Shown: piece after piece, positions 17,414-25,786 of the stretch
Position numbering within the stretch: position 1 is the stretch's first letter
How the letters are laid out: each line of letters begins with the position of its first letter
Assembly: GCA_025463745.1 (NCBI GenBank)
Contig: JAODBB010000217.1
Coordinates: 20,790 to 84,789 of the forward strand
Direction of reading: 5' to 3'
DNA: 64,000 nucleotides
Source: Subtercola sp.
GTDB taxonomy: Bacteria; Actinomycetota; Actinomycetes; Actinomycetales; Microbacteriaceae
Program-made: the position numbers and the translations under genes
Notes under the pieces: generated by a model
Database searches by the model: none
Told to the model about the DNA's origin: nothing
What the model saw: the letters and a program-made list of their open reading frames with translations, nothing else

Positions 17414-18645
17414 TGACCGACACCTTCGCCTCTTCACCCGCCTCTCCTGGCGGTCCGCTGATCCGCGTGGACCGTCACCTCGTCGCAGATCGTCTCGGTC
17501 GGCTTCGCGACCGCCTGGCCAGCAGCGACTTCGATGCGGTGCTGGTACTGTCTCCGGCGAACGTCGACTACGCGACCGGCTACCGCAGCGTCTCAGCCGC
17601 GGTACACGGCACCGCCTCAATGGGGGTGCTGCTGACCGGCGACCAACTCGTCACTGTCGGCCCGGTGGCTGATACCGCACCCGCGTTCGCCGCCGGCATC
17701 GATGAGAGCCAGTACGTCGCCTACGGGCGGTTTTATTTCGAATCAGTCGGCGGCACTGCTCGGGCGACTGCTCTTGTCGATGAGCATCCCGACTATGGCA
17801 GCGCGCTGACGAGCGCGGTGCGCCGGGCAGGTCTTAACCGGTCCCGTATCGGAATCGATCAGGCCGCCGTGACAAGCGAACTGCGTCTGGCGCTGGTGGG
17901 TGCATTTCCTGACATCAGCTGGGTGGATGCTAGCGACTGGCTCAGCGACGTGCGCGCTCAGAAACTCCCCGGCGAGGTGGCGATCCTCGAGTATGCCGGC
18001 CGGCTCGCCGAGCGTGCGATCGAAGCCGCGATCGAGTTCGCCCGGCCCGGAATCAGCGAACGCCAACTCGCTTCAGTCGTTTCTCAGACCATGGTCTCCG
18101 GCGGCGCAGACCCCCGGTTCGTCGTCGTGACGAGCGGCGAACGCTCAGGGTTCGCCGACGCGCTACCCACCGACCGGCTGCTACAAAAGGGCGACCTGTT
18201 GAGGTTCGACGTCGGCGGCACTGTAGAGGGCTACTGGTCTGACATTGGGCGTACCGCCGTTTTGGGTGCTCCGTCAGCGCGCCAACAAAAGTACTACGAC
18301 GCGATCCGCGCCGGCGTCGACACCCAACTCGAACACACCCGCCCCGGTATCACTGGTGCTGAGCTCTTCGATATCGCAGTCCAGGCCGTCCAAGATAACG
18401 GCGGCCCTGCCCCGTACCGGCGCCAGCACTGCGGGCACGGCATCGGAATGTCAACGTACGAGCCGGTGCTCATCCGCCCCGGCTCCCAGAATCAGCTGCG
18501 GCCGGGCATGGTCTTCTGCTACGAGACGCCCTACTACGAGCTGGGCTGGGGCGGGATGATGGTCGAAGACACACTGGTCGTCACCGACACGGGATATCGG
18601 ATGCTCACCGGAAACAATCGCGACCTGATCGTGATCGACGCGTGA
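17413..18645 (+). CDS. M24-family (creatinase/ectoine hydrolase/aminopeptidase P-like) metallohydrolase
   Basis: This 410-aa protein has a creatinase-type N-terminal domain (residues about 20-165) and a pita-bread catalytic domain. All five canonical metal ligands are visible: Asp in LLRFDVGG, Asp in YWSDIGRT, His in CGHGIGMS, Glu in CYETPYYE and Glu in MMVEDT. The start at 17413 (TGATG overlap, GGAGG upstream) replaces the longer ORF-track start. Beyond dipeptides, the family includes ectoine hydrolase (ring opening) and creatinase. In this operon a C-N hydrolysis of a ring-derived intermediate is plausible. Confidence 0.88.
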   Translation: MTDTFASSPASPGGPLIRVDRHLVADRLGRLRDRLASSDFDAVLVLSPANVDYATGYRSVSAAVHGTASMGVLLTGDQLVTVGPVADTAPAFAAGIDESQYVAYGRFYFESVGGTARATALVDEHPDYGSALTSAVRRAGLNRSRIGIDQAAVTSELRLALVGAFPDISWVDASDWLSDVRAQKLPGEVAILEYAGRLAERAIEAAIEFARPGISERQLASVVSQTMVSGGADPRFVVVTSGERSGFADALPTDRLLQKGDLLRFDVGGTVEGYWSDIGRTAVLGAPSARQQKYYDAIRAGVDTQLEHTRPGITGAELFDIAVQAVQDNGGPAPYRRQHCGHGIGMSTYEPVLIRPGSQNQLRPGMVFCYETPYYELGWGGMMVEDTLVVTDTGYRMLTGNNRDLIVIDA

Positions 18646-19880
18646 GCGCCTACACCGGCAGGCTTGCCTGTCAGCGCTGCAACACCGGCTACGACGAACA
18701 GGCCGCATACGCGCTCTGCCCAGTGTGTCGTGAGCAGGGCGTGAACGTGTACCCGTCACCCGTCTACGACCTCACCGGCGTCACCGGTCTGCCCGCACCA
18801 CACAGCCAAAGGGGCGTCTTACGGTTCAGCGACCTCCTCCCTTTTGGCACCTCTCTGGCCGGTCACGCACCGCAGGGACTCGGCGAAGGGGACACGCCGT
18901 TGTTGCGCCTGAGCCGGGCTGGAGCGGCCGTCGGTCTTGAATCGCTGTGGTTGAAAGACGAATCACGAAACCCCACCTGGTCATACAAAGACCGGCTCGC
19001 GGTCGTCGCAGTCAACAAGGCGCTCGCGCAGGGCGCTGACACGGTGGTCGTTTCCAGTACCGGTAACCACGGCGCCGCTATCGCGGCGTATGCTGCGCGG
19101 CTTGGCGTGCGCTGCGTCGTGCTGACGTTGGAGTCCGTGCCGCAGGCGATGAAAGTCTTGATGCAAAGCTACGGGGCACAGGTCGCCGCACTGCGCGAAC
19201 CGGCCGGCCGTTGGGCGGTGATGCGTGACGGGGTTCAGCAGCGCGGCTGGGTCCCCATGTCGGGCTACGTGAATCCGCCGTCTGGGTCGAACCCATTCGG
19301 TGTCGACGGGTACAAGAGCATCGCGTACGAGCTGTGGGAACAGTTCGATGAATCACTGCCCGACGTGATCGTCGCACCCGTGGCATACGGCGACGGCATT
19401 GCCGGTCTTGTACGCGGCTTCGAGGACTTGATCGAGTTGCGGCTGACAACGTCGATACCGCGGATCGTGGCCGCCGAGACCTACGGGGCGTACTCCGAAG
19501 CTCTGGCCGGGCGCGGCCCGATCACTGACGTGCCCGAGCCGTCGGTCGCGTTCTCAATCGCTGCGCTCACCCCGACATGGCAGGGCCTCAACGCGCTCAA
19601 ACGCTCCGCCGGAACAGCCGCTCGCGGATCGAACACCATGATCCTCGAAGCGCAGGCCGCGCTGGCCGGCGGCGAGGGACTCTACCTCGAACCCTCGTCA
19701 GCTCTGACCTACGCGGTGCTGCCGGGATTGTTGGCACGCGGCACGATCAGCGCCACAGACAGGGTGGTGCTGCTGGGAACATCCACCGGGTTGAAAGACG
19801 TCGGTAGCACTGCTGCAACCCTCGCACCGGTACCAGTGATCGAACCGACACTTGCCAGCTTCGATGCAGCGTTAGGGTGA
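18642..19880 (+). CDS. Threonine-synthase-like PLP-dependent enzyme with N-terminal zinc ribbon
   Basis: This 412-aa protein starts at a GTG overlapping the M24 stop. Residues about 8-35 hold two CxxC pairs (CQRCNTGY, CPVC), a zinc-ribbon found in some threonine synthase paralogues. The PLP lysine is in NPTWSYKDRLA (about residue 112). SSTGNHGAAIAAYAA is the phosphate-cup Asn/Gly motif. Fold type II enzymes perform beta- or gamma-elimination or replacement on amino acids. Housekeeping ThrC is unlikely given the location in a permease/LLM/M24 operon; a lyase step is more plausible (inference). Confidence 0.85.
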   Translation: MSAYTGRLACQRCNTGYDEQAAYALCPVCREQGVNVYPSPVYDLTGVTGLPAPHSQRGVLRFSDLLPFGTSLAGHAPQGLGEGDTPLLRLSRAGAAVGLESLWLKDESRNPTWSYKDRLAVVAVNKALAQGADTVVVSSTGNHGAAIAAYAARLGVRCVVLTLESVPQAMKVLMQSYGAQVAALREPAGRWAVMRDGVQQRGWVPMSGYVNPPSGSNPFGVDGYKSIAYELWEQFDESLPDVIVAPVAYGDGIAGLVRGFEDLIELRLTTSIPRIVAAETYGAYSEALAGRGPITDVPEPSVAFSIAALTPTWQGLNALKRSAGTAARGSNTMILEAQAALAGGEGLYLEPSSALTYAVLPGLLARGTISATDRVVLLGTSTGLKDVGSTAATLAPVPVIEPTLASFDAALG

Positions 19881-19884
19881 CCGT

Positions 19885-20844
19885 ATGAGGATGGGTATCG
19901 CGCCGGCAGGAAGTCGCAACGCCGGCGTGGCCATCAGCATGGCCGAATACGCCGATCAGCTCGGTTTCTCCGAGCTCTGGCTCAGCGAAGACTACCTCGA
20001 ACGCGGAGCATTCGCCGTAGCAGGGGGTGTCGCAGCGCGCACCACCCAGATCACGATCGGACTAGGTGTGATCAACCCGTGGACCAGACACGTCGCTCTC
20101 ACCGCCATGGAATGCGCGGCGCTTGACGAAATCTCGAGCGGCCGTCTCATCGTGGGCCTCGGCGCCAGCAACGCCGGATGGATGCACGGCAAACTCGGCA
20201 TCGCGTTCGATAAACCAATCGGCCATCTCATCGAATACACGGAAGCGCTCCGCGCGTTACTCGACGGGCAAGAACTCAACCGAACGGTCGGCGGCCTCCA
20301 CATCCAGGCCGGGCTCTCGTTCCAGCCGCGCAAACACATCCCGGTGTACCTCGGAGTCAAAGGGCCCGTCGCGCTGCGGCGCGGCACGACAATAGCCGAC
20401 GGCCTGATGCTCTCCGTGCTCTCATCTGCGCCGTACATCTCATGGGTCGGCGCCGAATACGAGCCGAAACGGATGACCGCGTATACCTTCTTCTCCTGCG
20501 ACAACGACGGGGCGGCCGCGCGTGAACGAATCCGCTCTCGAACCGCCCGCTTTCTGGGCATGCACGGTGCCACCCCGATCACCGCGCTAGCCGGCATCGA
20601 CGAAAAACTCGCCCTTCAGCTGCGAGAGCGGATGCGTGAAGGCGCCGACGGGGCCGACCTCGTAACCGACGAGGTCATGCGAACAGTCACCGTGTCCGGC
20701 ACGCCCAGCGACTGCGCCGACGCGATCCGCCGCTTCGACCAAGCGGGGCTCGATACCCTCGTCATGATGGACGACGGGATCAGCGACCCACACCAATTCG
20801 TCAATGCGGTCGCGTCGGTTGCGCGTGCGGCCGGCAGTTTCTAG
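19885..20844 (+). CDS. LLM class flavin-dependent oxidoreductase (F420-type)
   Basis: This 319-aa protein is distinct from the first LLM of the operon: MRMGIAPAGSRNAG, GFSELWLSEDYLERGAF, SGRLIVGLGASNAGWM. The overall pattern resembles F420-dependent methylene-tetrahydromethanopterin reductase-like proteins of actinobacteria. It starts 4 bases after the PLP-enzyme stop and ends the operon. A second, divergent LLM suggests two different redox steps in the pathway. Substrate unknown. Confidence 0.86.
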   Translation: MRMGIAPAGSRNAGVAISMAEYADQLGFSELWLSEDYLERGAFAVAGGVAARTTQITIGLGVINPWTRHVALTAMECAALDEISSGRLIVGLGASNAGWMHGKLGIAFDKPIGHLIEYTEALRALLDGQELNRTVGGLHIQAGLSFQPRKHIPVYLGVKGPVALRRGTTIADGLMLSVLSSAPYISWVGAEYEPKRMTAYTFFSCDNDGAAARERIRSRTARFLGMHGATPITALAGIDEKLALQLRERMREGADGADLVTDEVMRTVTVSGTPSDCADAIRRFDQAGLDTLVMMDDGISDPHQFVNAVASVARAAGSF

Positions 20845-20906
20845 ATCCTTCGGGGGCTACAGAGGCCTTCACCATTGTGACGCTTCAGCATCGATGTGTG
20901 TTGTCA

Positions 20907-20919
20907 TGTGAACTTCACA
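20907..20919. promoter_or_regulatory. TGTGAACTTCACA palindrome upstream of the RpiB-like gene
   Basis: A 13-bp perfect dyad (TGTGAA-C-TTCACA) lies 84 bases before the isomerase start in a 158-bp gap. It is a candidate operator for a sugar-responsive repressor; the protein that binds it is unknown. Confidence 0.4.
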
Positions 20920-21002
20920 AAGTATCACTACGACGATAGAGTCAGTTATCAGAACTCTTCGTCGGCGACAGGGACCGACGTTCGCGAGACAAAGGACTGA
21001 CT

Positions 21003-21566
21003 ATGAAAACCACCGCAGAAAAGCATGTCGTCGTCGGGGCTGACTTCGCAGGGTTTCCGCTGAAAGAGGCCGTCAAAGAACATCTGGAATCGCGGGGCTG
21101 GATCGTTACCGATGTGACGCCCGAAATCGAGAATATTCCGATGTACCACAGGGTCGGCTTTCGCCTGGGCGCCGAGATCGCCGAGGGCAATTTCGAGAAA
21201 GCGCTCGCCTTCTGTGGCACAGGCATGGGCATCCATGTAGCGGCCAGCAAGGTTCCACACGTTCACGCCGCAGTCGCCGAAAGCGTGCCGGCTGCCCTCC
21301 GCGCCTCGACGGCGAACAACTGCAATCTGCTCGCCATGGGTGCGTTCTACATCGCCCCGCGCCTCGGTATGGCCATGGCAGATGAATTTCTCGAGCACAG
21401 CTTCGGTGAAGGCTACGAAGACTGGAACGACTTCGACACCTATCACCGAGTCGGCTTCGACGAAGTCGAGAACTTCGACTATGACAGTTACAAGGCCAAT
21501 GGATTTCAGATCACCGACCCTCAGAGCGCGCCGCTAGGCCCCGAGCCCAAGGGATTGGCGTACTGA
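21003..21566 (+). CDS. RpiB/LacA/LacB-family sugar-phosphate isomerase
   Basis: This 187-aa protein has VVVGADFAGFPLKEAVKEHL at the front and the catalytic Cys in AFCGTGMGIHVAASK (about residue 74). The NNCNLLAMGAF segment matches the RpiB anion-hole strand. RpiB is usually about 150 aa; this one has a roughly 35-residue C-terminal extension rich in Asp, Tyr and Phe. Family members isomerise ribose-5-P, galactose-6-P or tetrulose phosphates. AAAGGA precedes the ATG. It is a single gene with its own palindromic operator candidate and converges on the rhamnose-type operon, with an IS110 fossil between. Confidence 0.85.
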   Translation: MKTTAEKHVVVGADFAGFPLKEAVKEHLESRGWIVTDVTPEIENIPMYHRVGFRLGAEIAEGNFEKALAFCGTGMGIHVAASKVPHVHAAVAESVPAALRASTANNCNLLAMGAFYIAPRLGMAMADEFLEHSFGEGYEDWNDFDTYHRVGFDEVENFDYDSYKANGFQITDPQSAPLGPEPKGLAY

Positions 21567-21578
21567 TCTGAGTGCTTG

Positions 21579-21707
21579 AGTGCCGGGAAGACCCTGTTCG
21601 ATCGGGCGCGGCAGAATGACGAGACGAAGCGTCGCGAGCTGATCGGCAGACTGAACCTGCACGGTCAGGTGTTGTTCGTCGTCGATCAGCCCGCGACGAT
21701 CGGTGCG
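21579..21707 (+). pseudogene. IS110-family transposase N-terminal fossil
   Basis: The translated segment TLFDRARQNDETKRRELIGR followed by GQVLFVVDQPATIGA matches the N-terminal RuvC-like part of IS110 transposases (LFDRxxPNDE and VVDQPATIGA motifs). The conserved Pro before NDE is replaced by Gln. Homology stops at about 21707, where the reading frame runs into the 3' end of the convergent PfkB gene. Only about 43 residues of a roughly 400-residue transposase remain. Confidence 0.75.
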
Positions 21708-21719
21708 CGCCGGTCGCTG

Positions 21720-22616
21720 TTACAGCCGAGCCGACCGCGAAAGTTGCACGATCGCTGCCGCAGCTTCGTTGCCGAGTTCCACGGCAGGCAACAGCTCGCT
21801 TCCGGCCGCCAGCGCAGCCACCACCGTTCCAAGAAACTCGTCGCCTGCGCCGGTTGTGTCGTGAGTCTTCACCTCGAGCCCGGCGACGTGGTGGAAGCCG
21901 CAACCGTCGAAGACGTACGCGCCGCCTGCGCCTGCGGTCAGAACGGCGCTCCTGCACATCGTGCTCAGTTCTCGCAGTAACTCTTCCGGCTCGTTCTCTG
22001 CTGGGCCTGATCCGGTCGCTACCCCGCCAGCACCACGCACTATTTGCTGAGCTTCACCCCGGTTGACGACGAGTGGATCGGCCGCAGCAAGAAGCCCGGC
22101 GTCGAGATCTCGCATCGGGCTGGGGTTCAGAACGAATCGAACGCGATTCGAGTCAGCCCAGTCGGCCGCCGCTGCAACCGATTCAGCTGGTATTTCGAGT
22201 TGGGTCAGAACGAGATTAGGGCGGCACCGATCAAGCGCAGTTCGAACCAACTCGGCGCTCACGTCGCTGTTGGCAAGGGGTACCACCACGATGCGGTTCT
22301 GTCCCGAGGGCACAAGCTGAATGAACGCTCGGCCTGTCTTCGTCGCACGTGCGGTGATGAAGTCGGTTCGAATGCCGTGGGCACGCGCGCTCTTTCGCGC
22401 CTGCTCGCCCTCGGCGTCGTCGCCGACGCACCCGATCAAGAATGTCGTTGCGTCTCGGGCGGCGGCTTTCGCCTGATTGAATCCCTTACCGCCGACAGCA
22501 TCGCTGAGACCCGTAGCAAGAACTGTCTCTCCCGCGGACGGCGACTGCCTCAACTCGATCACCACGTCGATGTTTATCGATCCGACCACGGCGACGCTTC
22601 CACCATCGGAGTTCAT
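21720..22616 (-). CDS. PfkB-family sugar kinase (ribokinase-like)
   Basis: This 298-aa protein has the N-terminal signature VVGSINIDVVIELRQSPSAG, GGKGFNQAKAAARD, and the C-terminal catalytic motif TTGAGDEFLGTVVAAL with the Asp base. It is a ribokinase/fructokinase-type phosphotransferase for a furanose or keto sugar. The start overlaps the stop of the aldolase/dehydrogenase gene by 4 nt, so it is the last gene of the rhamnose-type operon. A rhamnulokinase is already present, so this kinase suggests that a second sugar is also handled. Confidence 0.88.
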   Translation of the reverse strand: MNSDGGSVAVVGSINIDVVIELRQSPSAGETVLATGLSDAVGGKGFNQAKAAARDATTFLIGCVGDDAEGEQARKSARAHGIRTDFITARATKTGRAFIQLVPSGQNRIVVVPLANSDVSAELVRTALDRCRPNLVLTQLEIPAESVAAAADWADSNRVRFVLNPSPMRDLDAGLLAAADPLVVNRGEAQQIVRGAGGVATGSGPAENEPEELLRELSTMCRSAVLTAGAGGAYVFDGCGFHHVAGLEVKTHDTTGAGDEFLGTVVAALAAGSELLPAVELGNEAAAAIVQLSRSARL

Positions 22617-24649
22617 CGGAGAAAGGCGGCGGCAACGCCCGCGTCGACGGGAATGTGCAGACCGGTGGTGTGGGTGAGGTCTGAGCCCGTCAGCACTGCG
22701 ACCGCGTTCGCCACGTGCTCCGGCAGCACCTCACGGCCGAGAATGGTTCGCTTCGCGTAATAGGCGCCGAGTTCTTCTTCCGGCACGCCGTAGACCGCGG
22801 CACGTTTCGCGCCCCAGCCGCCGGAGAAGATGCCTGAGCCACGAACGACGCCGTCGGGGTTGATGCCGTTGACCTTCACACCGTGCTCGCCGAGTTCGAC
22901 CGCGAGCAACCGCACCTGGTGCGCCTGGTCGGCCTTCGTCGCCGAGTACGCGATATTGTTCGGCCCGGCGAACACCGAGTTCTTCGACGAGATGTAGATG
23001 ATATCGCCGCCCATCTGCTGCTCGATCAGTACGCGGGCCGCAGCACGTGACACCATGAACGAACCTTTCGCCATCACGTTGTGCTGCAGGTCCCAGTCGG
23101 CGTCAGTGGTTTCGAGCAGAGGTTTCGAGAGCGAGAGGCCGGCGTTGTTCACCACGAGGTCGAGGCCGCCGAAGTGCAGCACGCAGGCGTCGATGGCGGC
23201 CTGAATCTCGGCCGCGCTGGTGACGTTGACCTGCACCCCGATAGCGACATCGGGCGAACCGAGTTCTGCCGCGGCATCCCGAGCCTTCTGCACGTCGAGG
23301 TCTGCGATCACGACGCACGCACCCTCGGCCGCGAGCCGAGTGGCGATGGCCTTGCCGATTCCGGATGCCGCACCAGTCACGAGCGCTACCCGGGTCGCGT
23401 GCGACTTCGGCTTCGGCAGGCGCGCGAGTTTGGCCTCTTCGAGCGCCCAGTATTCGATGCGGAACTTCTCTCCCTCATCGATCGGCGCGTAGCTCGAGAG
23501 TGCTTCAGCGCCGCGCATCACGTTGATCGCGTTGATGTAGAACTCGCCGGCGACTCGTGCGGTTTGCTTATTCGCACCATAGGAGAACATCCCCACACCT
23601 GGAATGAGCACGATCGCCGGGTCAGCGCCGCGCATCGCCGGCGAATCTTCGGTGGCGTGACGTTGGTAGTACGCCGCGTACTCCTCGCGGTACGCGGCGT
23701 GCAACTCTTTCAGCCGGGTGATCGATTCGTCGACCGATGCCGAAGCGGGCAGATCGAGAATCAGCGGCGTGACCTTGGTGCGCAAGAAGTGGTCGGGGCA
23801 GCTCGTACCCAGAGCGCCGAGCCGCGGATGCTCGGCAGAACCCAGGAAGTCGAGCACCACTTCGGCGTCGGTGAACGACCCCACCATCGGTTTGTCGGCA
23901 GACGCGAGCCCGCGGATCGTGGGCGCCAGCGCGGCGGCCTTCGCCCGGCGCTCCGCCTCGGGCAGCGCACCGAACCCATCGAGGCCAGCGCCGAACGGAA
24001 AGGCGCGACCATGAGCGGCGATGTACTCCGCCGCCGTATCGATGATCCAGAGCGAGTTCGCCTCGACCTCGTCAGAGGTGCCGCCCCACGCCGTGATGCC
24101 ATGCCCACCGAGAATGCAACCGATCGCTTCGGGGTTGGCCTGTCTGATCGCTGCGATGTCGAGGCCGAGCTGAAAGCCGGGCCGCCGCCAAGGCACCCAC
24201 ACCACCGAGTCACCGAAGATCTTCGTCGTGAGTTCCTCACCGTCAACGGCCGTCGCGATCGCGATGCCCGAATCCGGGTGCAAGTGGTCCACGTGCGCCG
24301 CGTCGACGAGGCCATGCATCGCGGTATCGATCGACGGCGCCGCGCCACCTTTACCGAACAGGGTGTGATCGAACGCGGCGACCATCTCGTCTTCACGCTC
24401 GATCCCCGGATACACGTTCACCAGCGAACGCAGCCGATCGACCCTCAGCACCGCGAGCCCCGACTCCGTCAGAGTGCCGAGGTCGCCGCCCGAGCCCTTG
24501 ACCCACATCAACTCGACCTCCGCGCCGGTCACCGGATCGATCTCGACACCCTTGGCCGAGGTGTTGCCGCCGGCATAGTTCGTGTTCTTCGGATCAGAGC
24601 CGAGCCGGTTCGAACGCTCGATCAGCTCTGCAGCAGTTGGATTCATCAT
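22613..24649 (-). CDS. rhaEW: Bifunctional rhamnulose-1-phosphate aldolase / short-chain (lactaldehyde) dehydrogenase
   Basis: This 678-aa fusion has an N-terminal class II aldolase domain at about residues 1-400 (YAGGNTSAKG, HVDHLHPDSGIA metal-binding His, ILGGHGITAWG). A C-terminal SDR domain at about 420-678 shows the Rossmann motif TGAASGIGKAIA, NNAGLS and the catalytic YSATK. It cleaves L-rhamnulose-1-P to DHAP and L-lactaldehyde, and the fused SDR is expected to oxidise the aldehyde. MMNPT gives two adjacent starts (24649 or 24646). A 13-bp stem-loop separates it from the upstream binding-protein gene. Confidence 0.9.
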   Translation of the reverse strand: MMNPTAAELIERSNRLGSDPKNTNYAGGNTSAKGVEIDPVTGAEVELMWVKGSGGDLGTLTESGLAVLRVDRLRSLVNVYPGIEREDEMVAAFDHTLFGKGGAAPSIDTAMHGLVDAAHVDHLHPDSGIAIATAVDGEELTTKIFGDSVVWVPWRRPGFQLGLDIAAIRQANPEAIGCILGGHGITAWGGTSDEVEANSLWIIDTAAEYIAAHGRAFPFGAGLDGFGALPEAERRAKAAALAPTIRGLASADKPMVGSFTDAEVVLDFLGSAEHPRLGALGTSCPDHFLRTKVTPLILDLPASASVDESITRLKELHAAYREEYAAYYQRHATEDSPAMRGADPAIVLIPGVGMFSYGANKQTARVAGEFYINAINVMRGAEALSSYAPIDEGEKFRIEYWALEEAKLARLPKPKSHATRVALVTGAASGIGKAIATRLAAEGACVVIADLDVQKARDAAAELGSPDVAIGVQVNVTSAAEIQAAIDACVLHFGGLDLVVNNAGLSLSKPLLETTDADWDLQHNVMAKGSFMVSRAAARVLIEQQMGGDIIYISSKNSVFAGPNNIAYSATKADQAHQVRLLAVELGEHGVKVNGINPDGVVRGSGIFSGGWGAKRAAVYGVPEEELGAYYAKRTILGREVLPEHVANAVAVLTGSDLTHTTGLHIPVDAGVAAAFLR

Positions 24650-24681
24650 CGAGACTTTCTGTCAAAGAATTGGATATGAAG

Positions 24682-24727
24682 GCAAGGCGGTGGTGCCGAA
24701 GAATGCTCCGATGCCACCGCCTTGCCA
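24682..24727 (-). terminator. 13-bp stem-loop after the rhamnose-type binding-protein gene
   Basis: GGCAAGGCGGTGG pairs exactly with CCACCGCCTTGCC across a 20-nt loop that can itself fold partly. It lies between the SBP stop and the aldolase start and has no U-run. It is better explained as an mRNA-stabilising or attenuating element that raises SBP expression over downstream genes. Confidence 0.6.
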
Positions 24728-24736
24728 CGAGGTGGC

Positions 24737-25786
24737 CTAGAAGTCGTACTGGTCGATGTTCGAGGCGTCGAAGATGATCGGAGCACCGACGTAAACCACG
24801 CCGTTCGCTCCCACCGTGTAGTCACCGAGTCGCCCGGCCGAGAACTTGTCACCCTCGGTACCGGTGATCGTTCCCTTGCGGAGCGCATCGATAGCGTAGG
24901 AAGCGAGGTAGCCCATGTCGGCGGGGCTGAACAAGACGAACGACTTCACGGTTCCGTCTTGAATGAACGCCTTTGTGGCGTTGGGGGTGCCGAGACCGGT
25001 GAGGGCGACTTTGCCTTTGAACGACGACTGGGAGATGTACCGGGCCGCTGCCGCCAGGCCGACGTTCGTGCTCGCAATGATGCCCTTCAGATTCGGATTC
25101 TTCTGCAGCGATGCGGCTGTCTTGTCGAACGACATCTGGTCGTCGTCATTGCCGTAGAACGTGTCGACCACTTTGAGGTTCGGAAAGTTCGAGGCGATGT
25201 ACGTGTTCATGCCACCGATCCAGGCGTTCTGGTTCGCTGCGTTGGCCGAAGCGCCCAAGATGGCGATATCGCCGCTGTCACCGATCTGGGCGACCAGCTG
25301 ATCGACCATGGCCTTGGAGATGCTTTCGTCGGTAGCGGGGCCGACGAACATGTCGCGATACTGGGGCTCGACGTCAGAGTCGAAGGTCACCACCTTCGTG
25401 CCCGCTTCGCGCGCGGTGGTCAGAGCCTGGCCGAGCGCCGAGGGGTCACTCGCCGACAAGACGACGCCCCCGACCTGCTGCTGGGCCAGCGTGTTGATGT
25501 AGCTGACCTGAGCGTCGGCGGCCGCGACCGCCGGGCCCACCTCGGTGAAGGTTCCGCCGAGCGCCGTGGTTGCTTCTTTCGCTCCCTTCGACGCGTTGTC
25601 GAAGTAGGGGTTGCCCAGCAATTTCGGGAGATAGGCGATGCTCAGCGCTTCAGAACCGGCCGACGTGGAACCGGTGGCGTTCGCGTCGGTTCCAGTGCAT
25701 CCCGCAGCGGTGAAACCGACGGCGACCGCAAGCAGCGCGGCCAAGGCGGCCCTGCCGCGTCGAGAGCGGAGTGGAAGTGTATTCAT
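24737..25786 (-). CDS. rhaS: Rhamnose-type sugar ABC transporter substrate-binding lipoprotein
   Basis: This 349-aa lipoprotein has a signal with lipobox (FTAAGC). The Peripla_BP_4 fold is visible in SIAYLPKLLGNPYFDNASKG and VVLSASDPSAL. The C-terminal pattern GLGTPNATKAFIQDGT followed later by NIDQYDF matches RhaS-type rhamnose-binding proteins. AAAGG lies upstream of the ATG. The ATG overlaps the stop of the preceding permease gene. It delivers the sugar to the RhaP/RhaQ/RhaT complex. Confidence 0.88.
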   Translation of the reverse strand: MNTLPLRSRRGRAALAALLAVAVGFTAAGCTGTDANATGSTSAGSEALSIAYLPKLLGNPYFDNASKGAKEATTALGGTFTEVGPAVAAADAQVSYINTLAQQQVGGVVLSASDPSALGQALTTAREAGTKVVTFDSDVEPQYRDMFVGPATDESISKAMVDQLVAQIGDSGDIAILGASANAANQNAWIGGMNTYIASNFPNLKVVDTFYGNDDDQMSFDKTAASLQKNPNLKGIIASTNVGLAAAARYISQSSFKGKVALTGLGTPNATKAFIQDGTVKSFVLFSPADMGYLASYAIDALRKGTITGTEGDKFSAGRLGDYTVGANGVVYVGAPIIFDASNIDQYDF

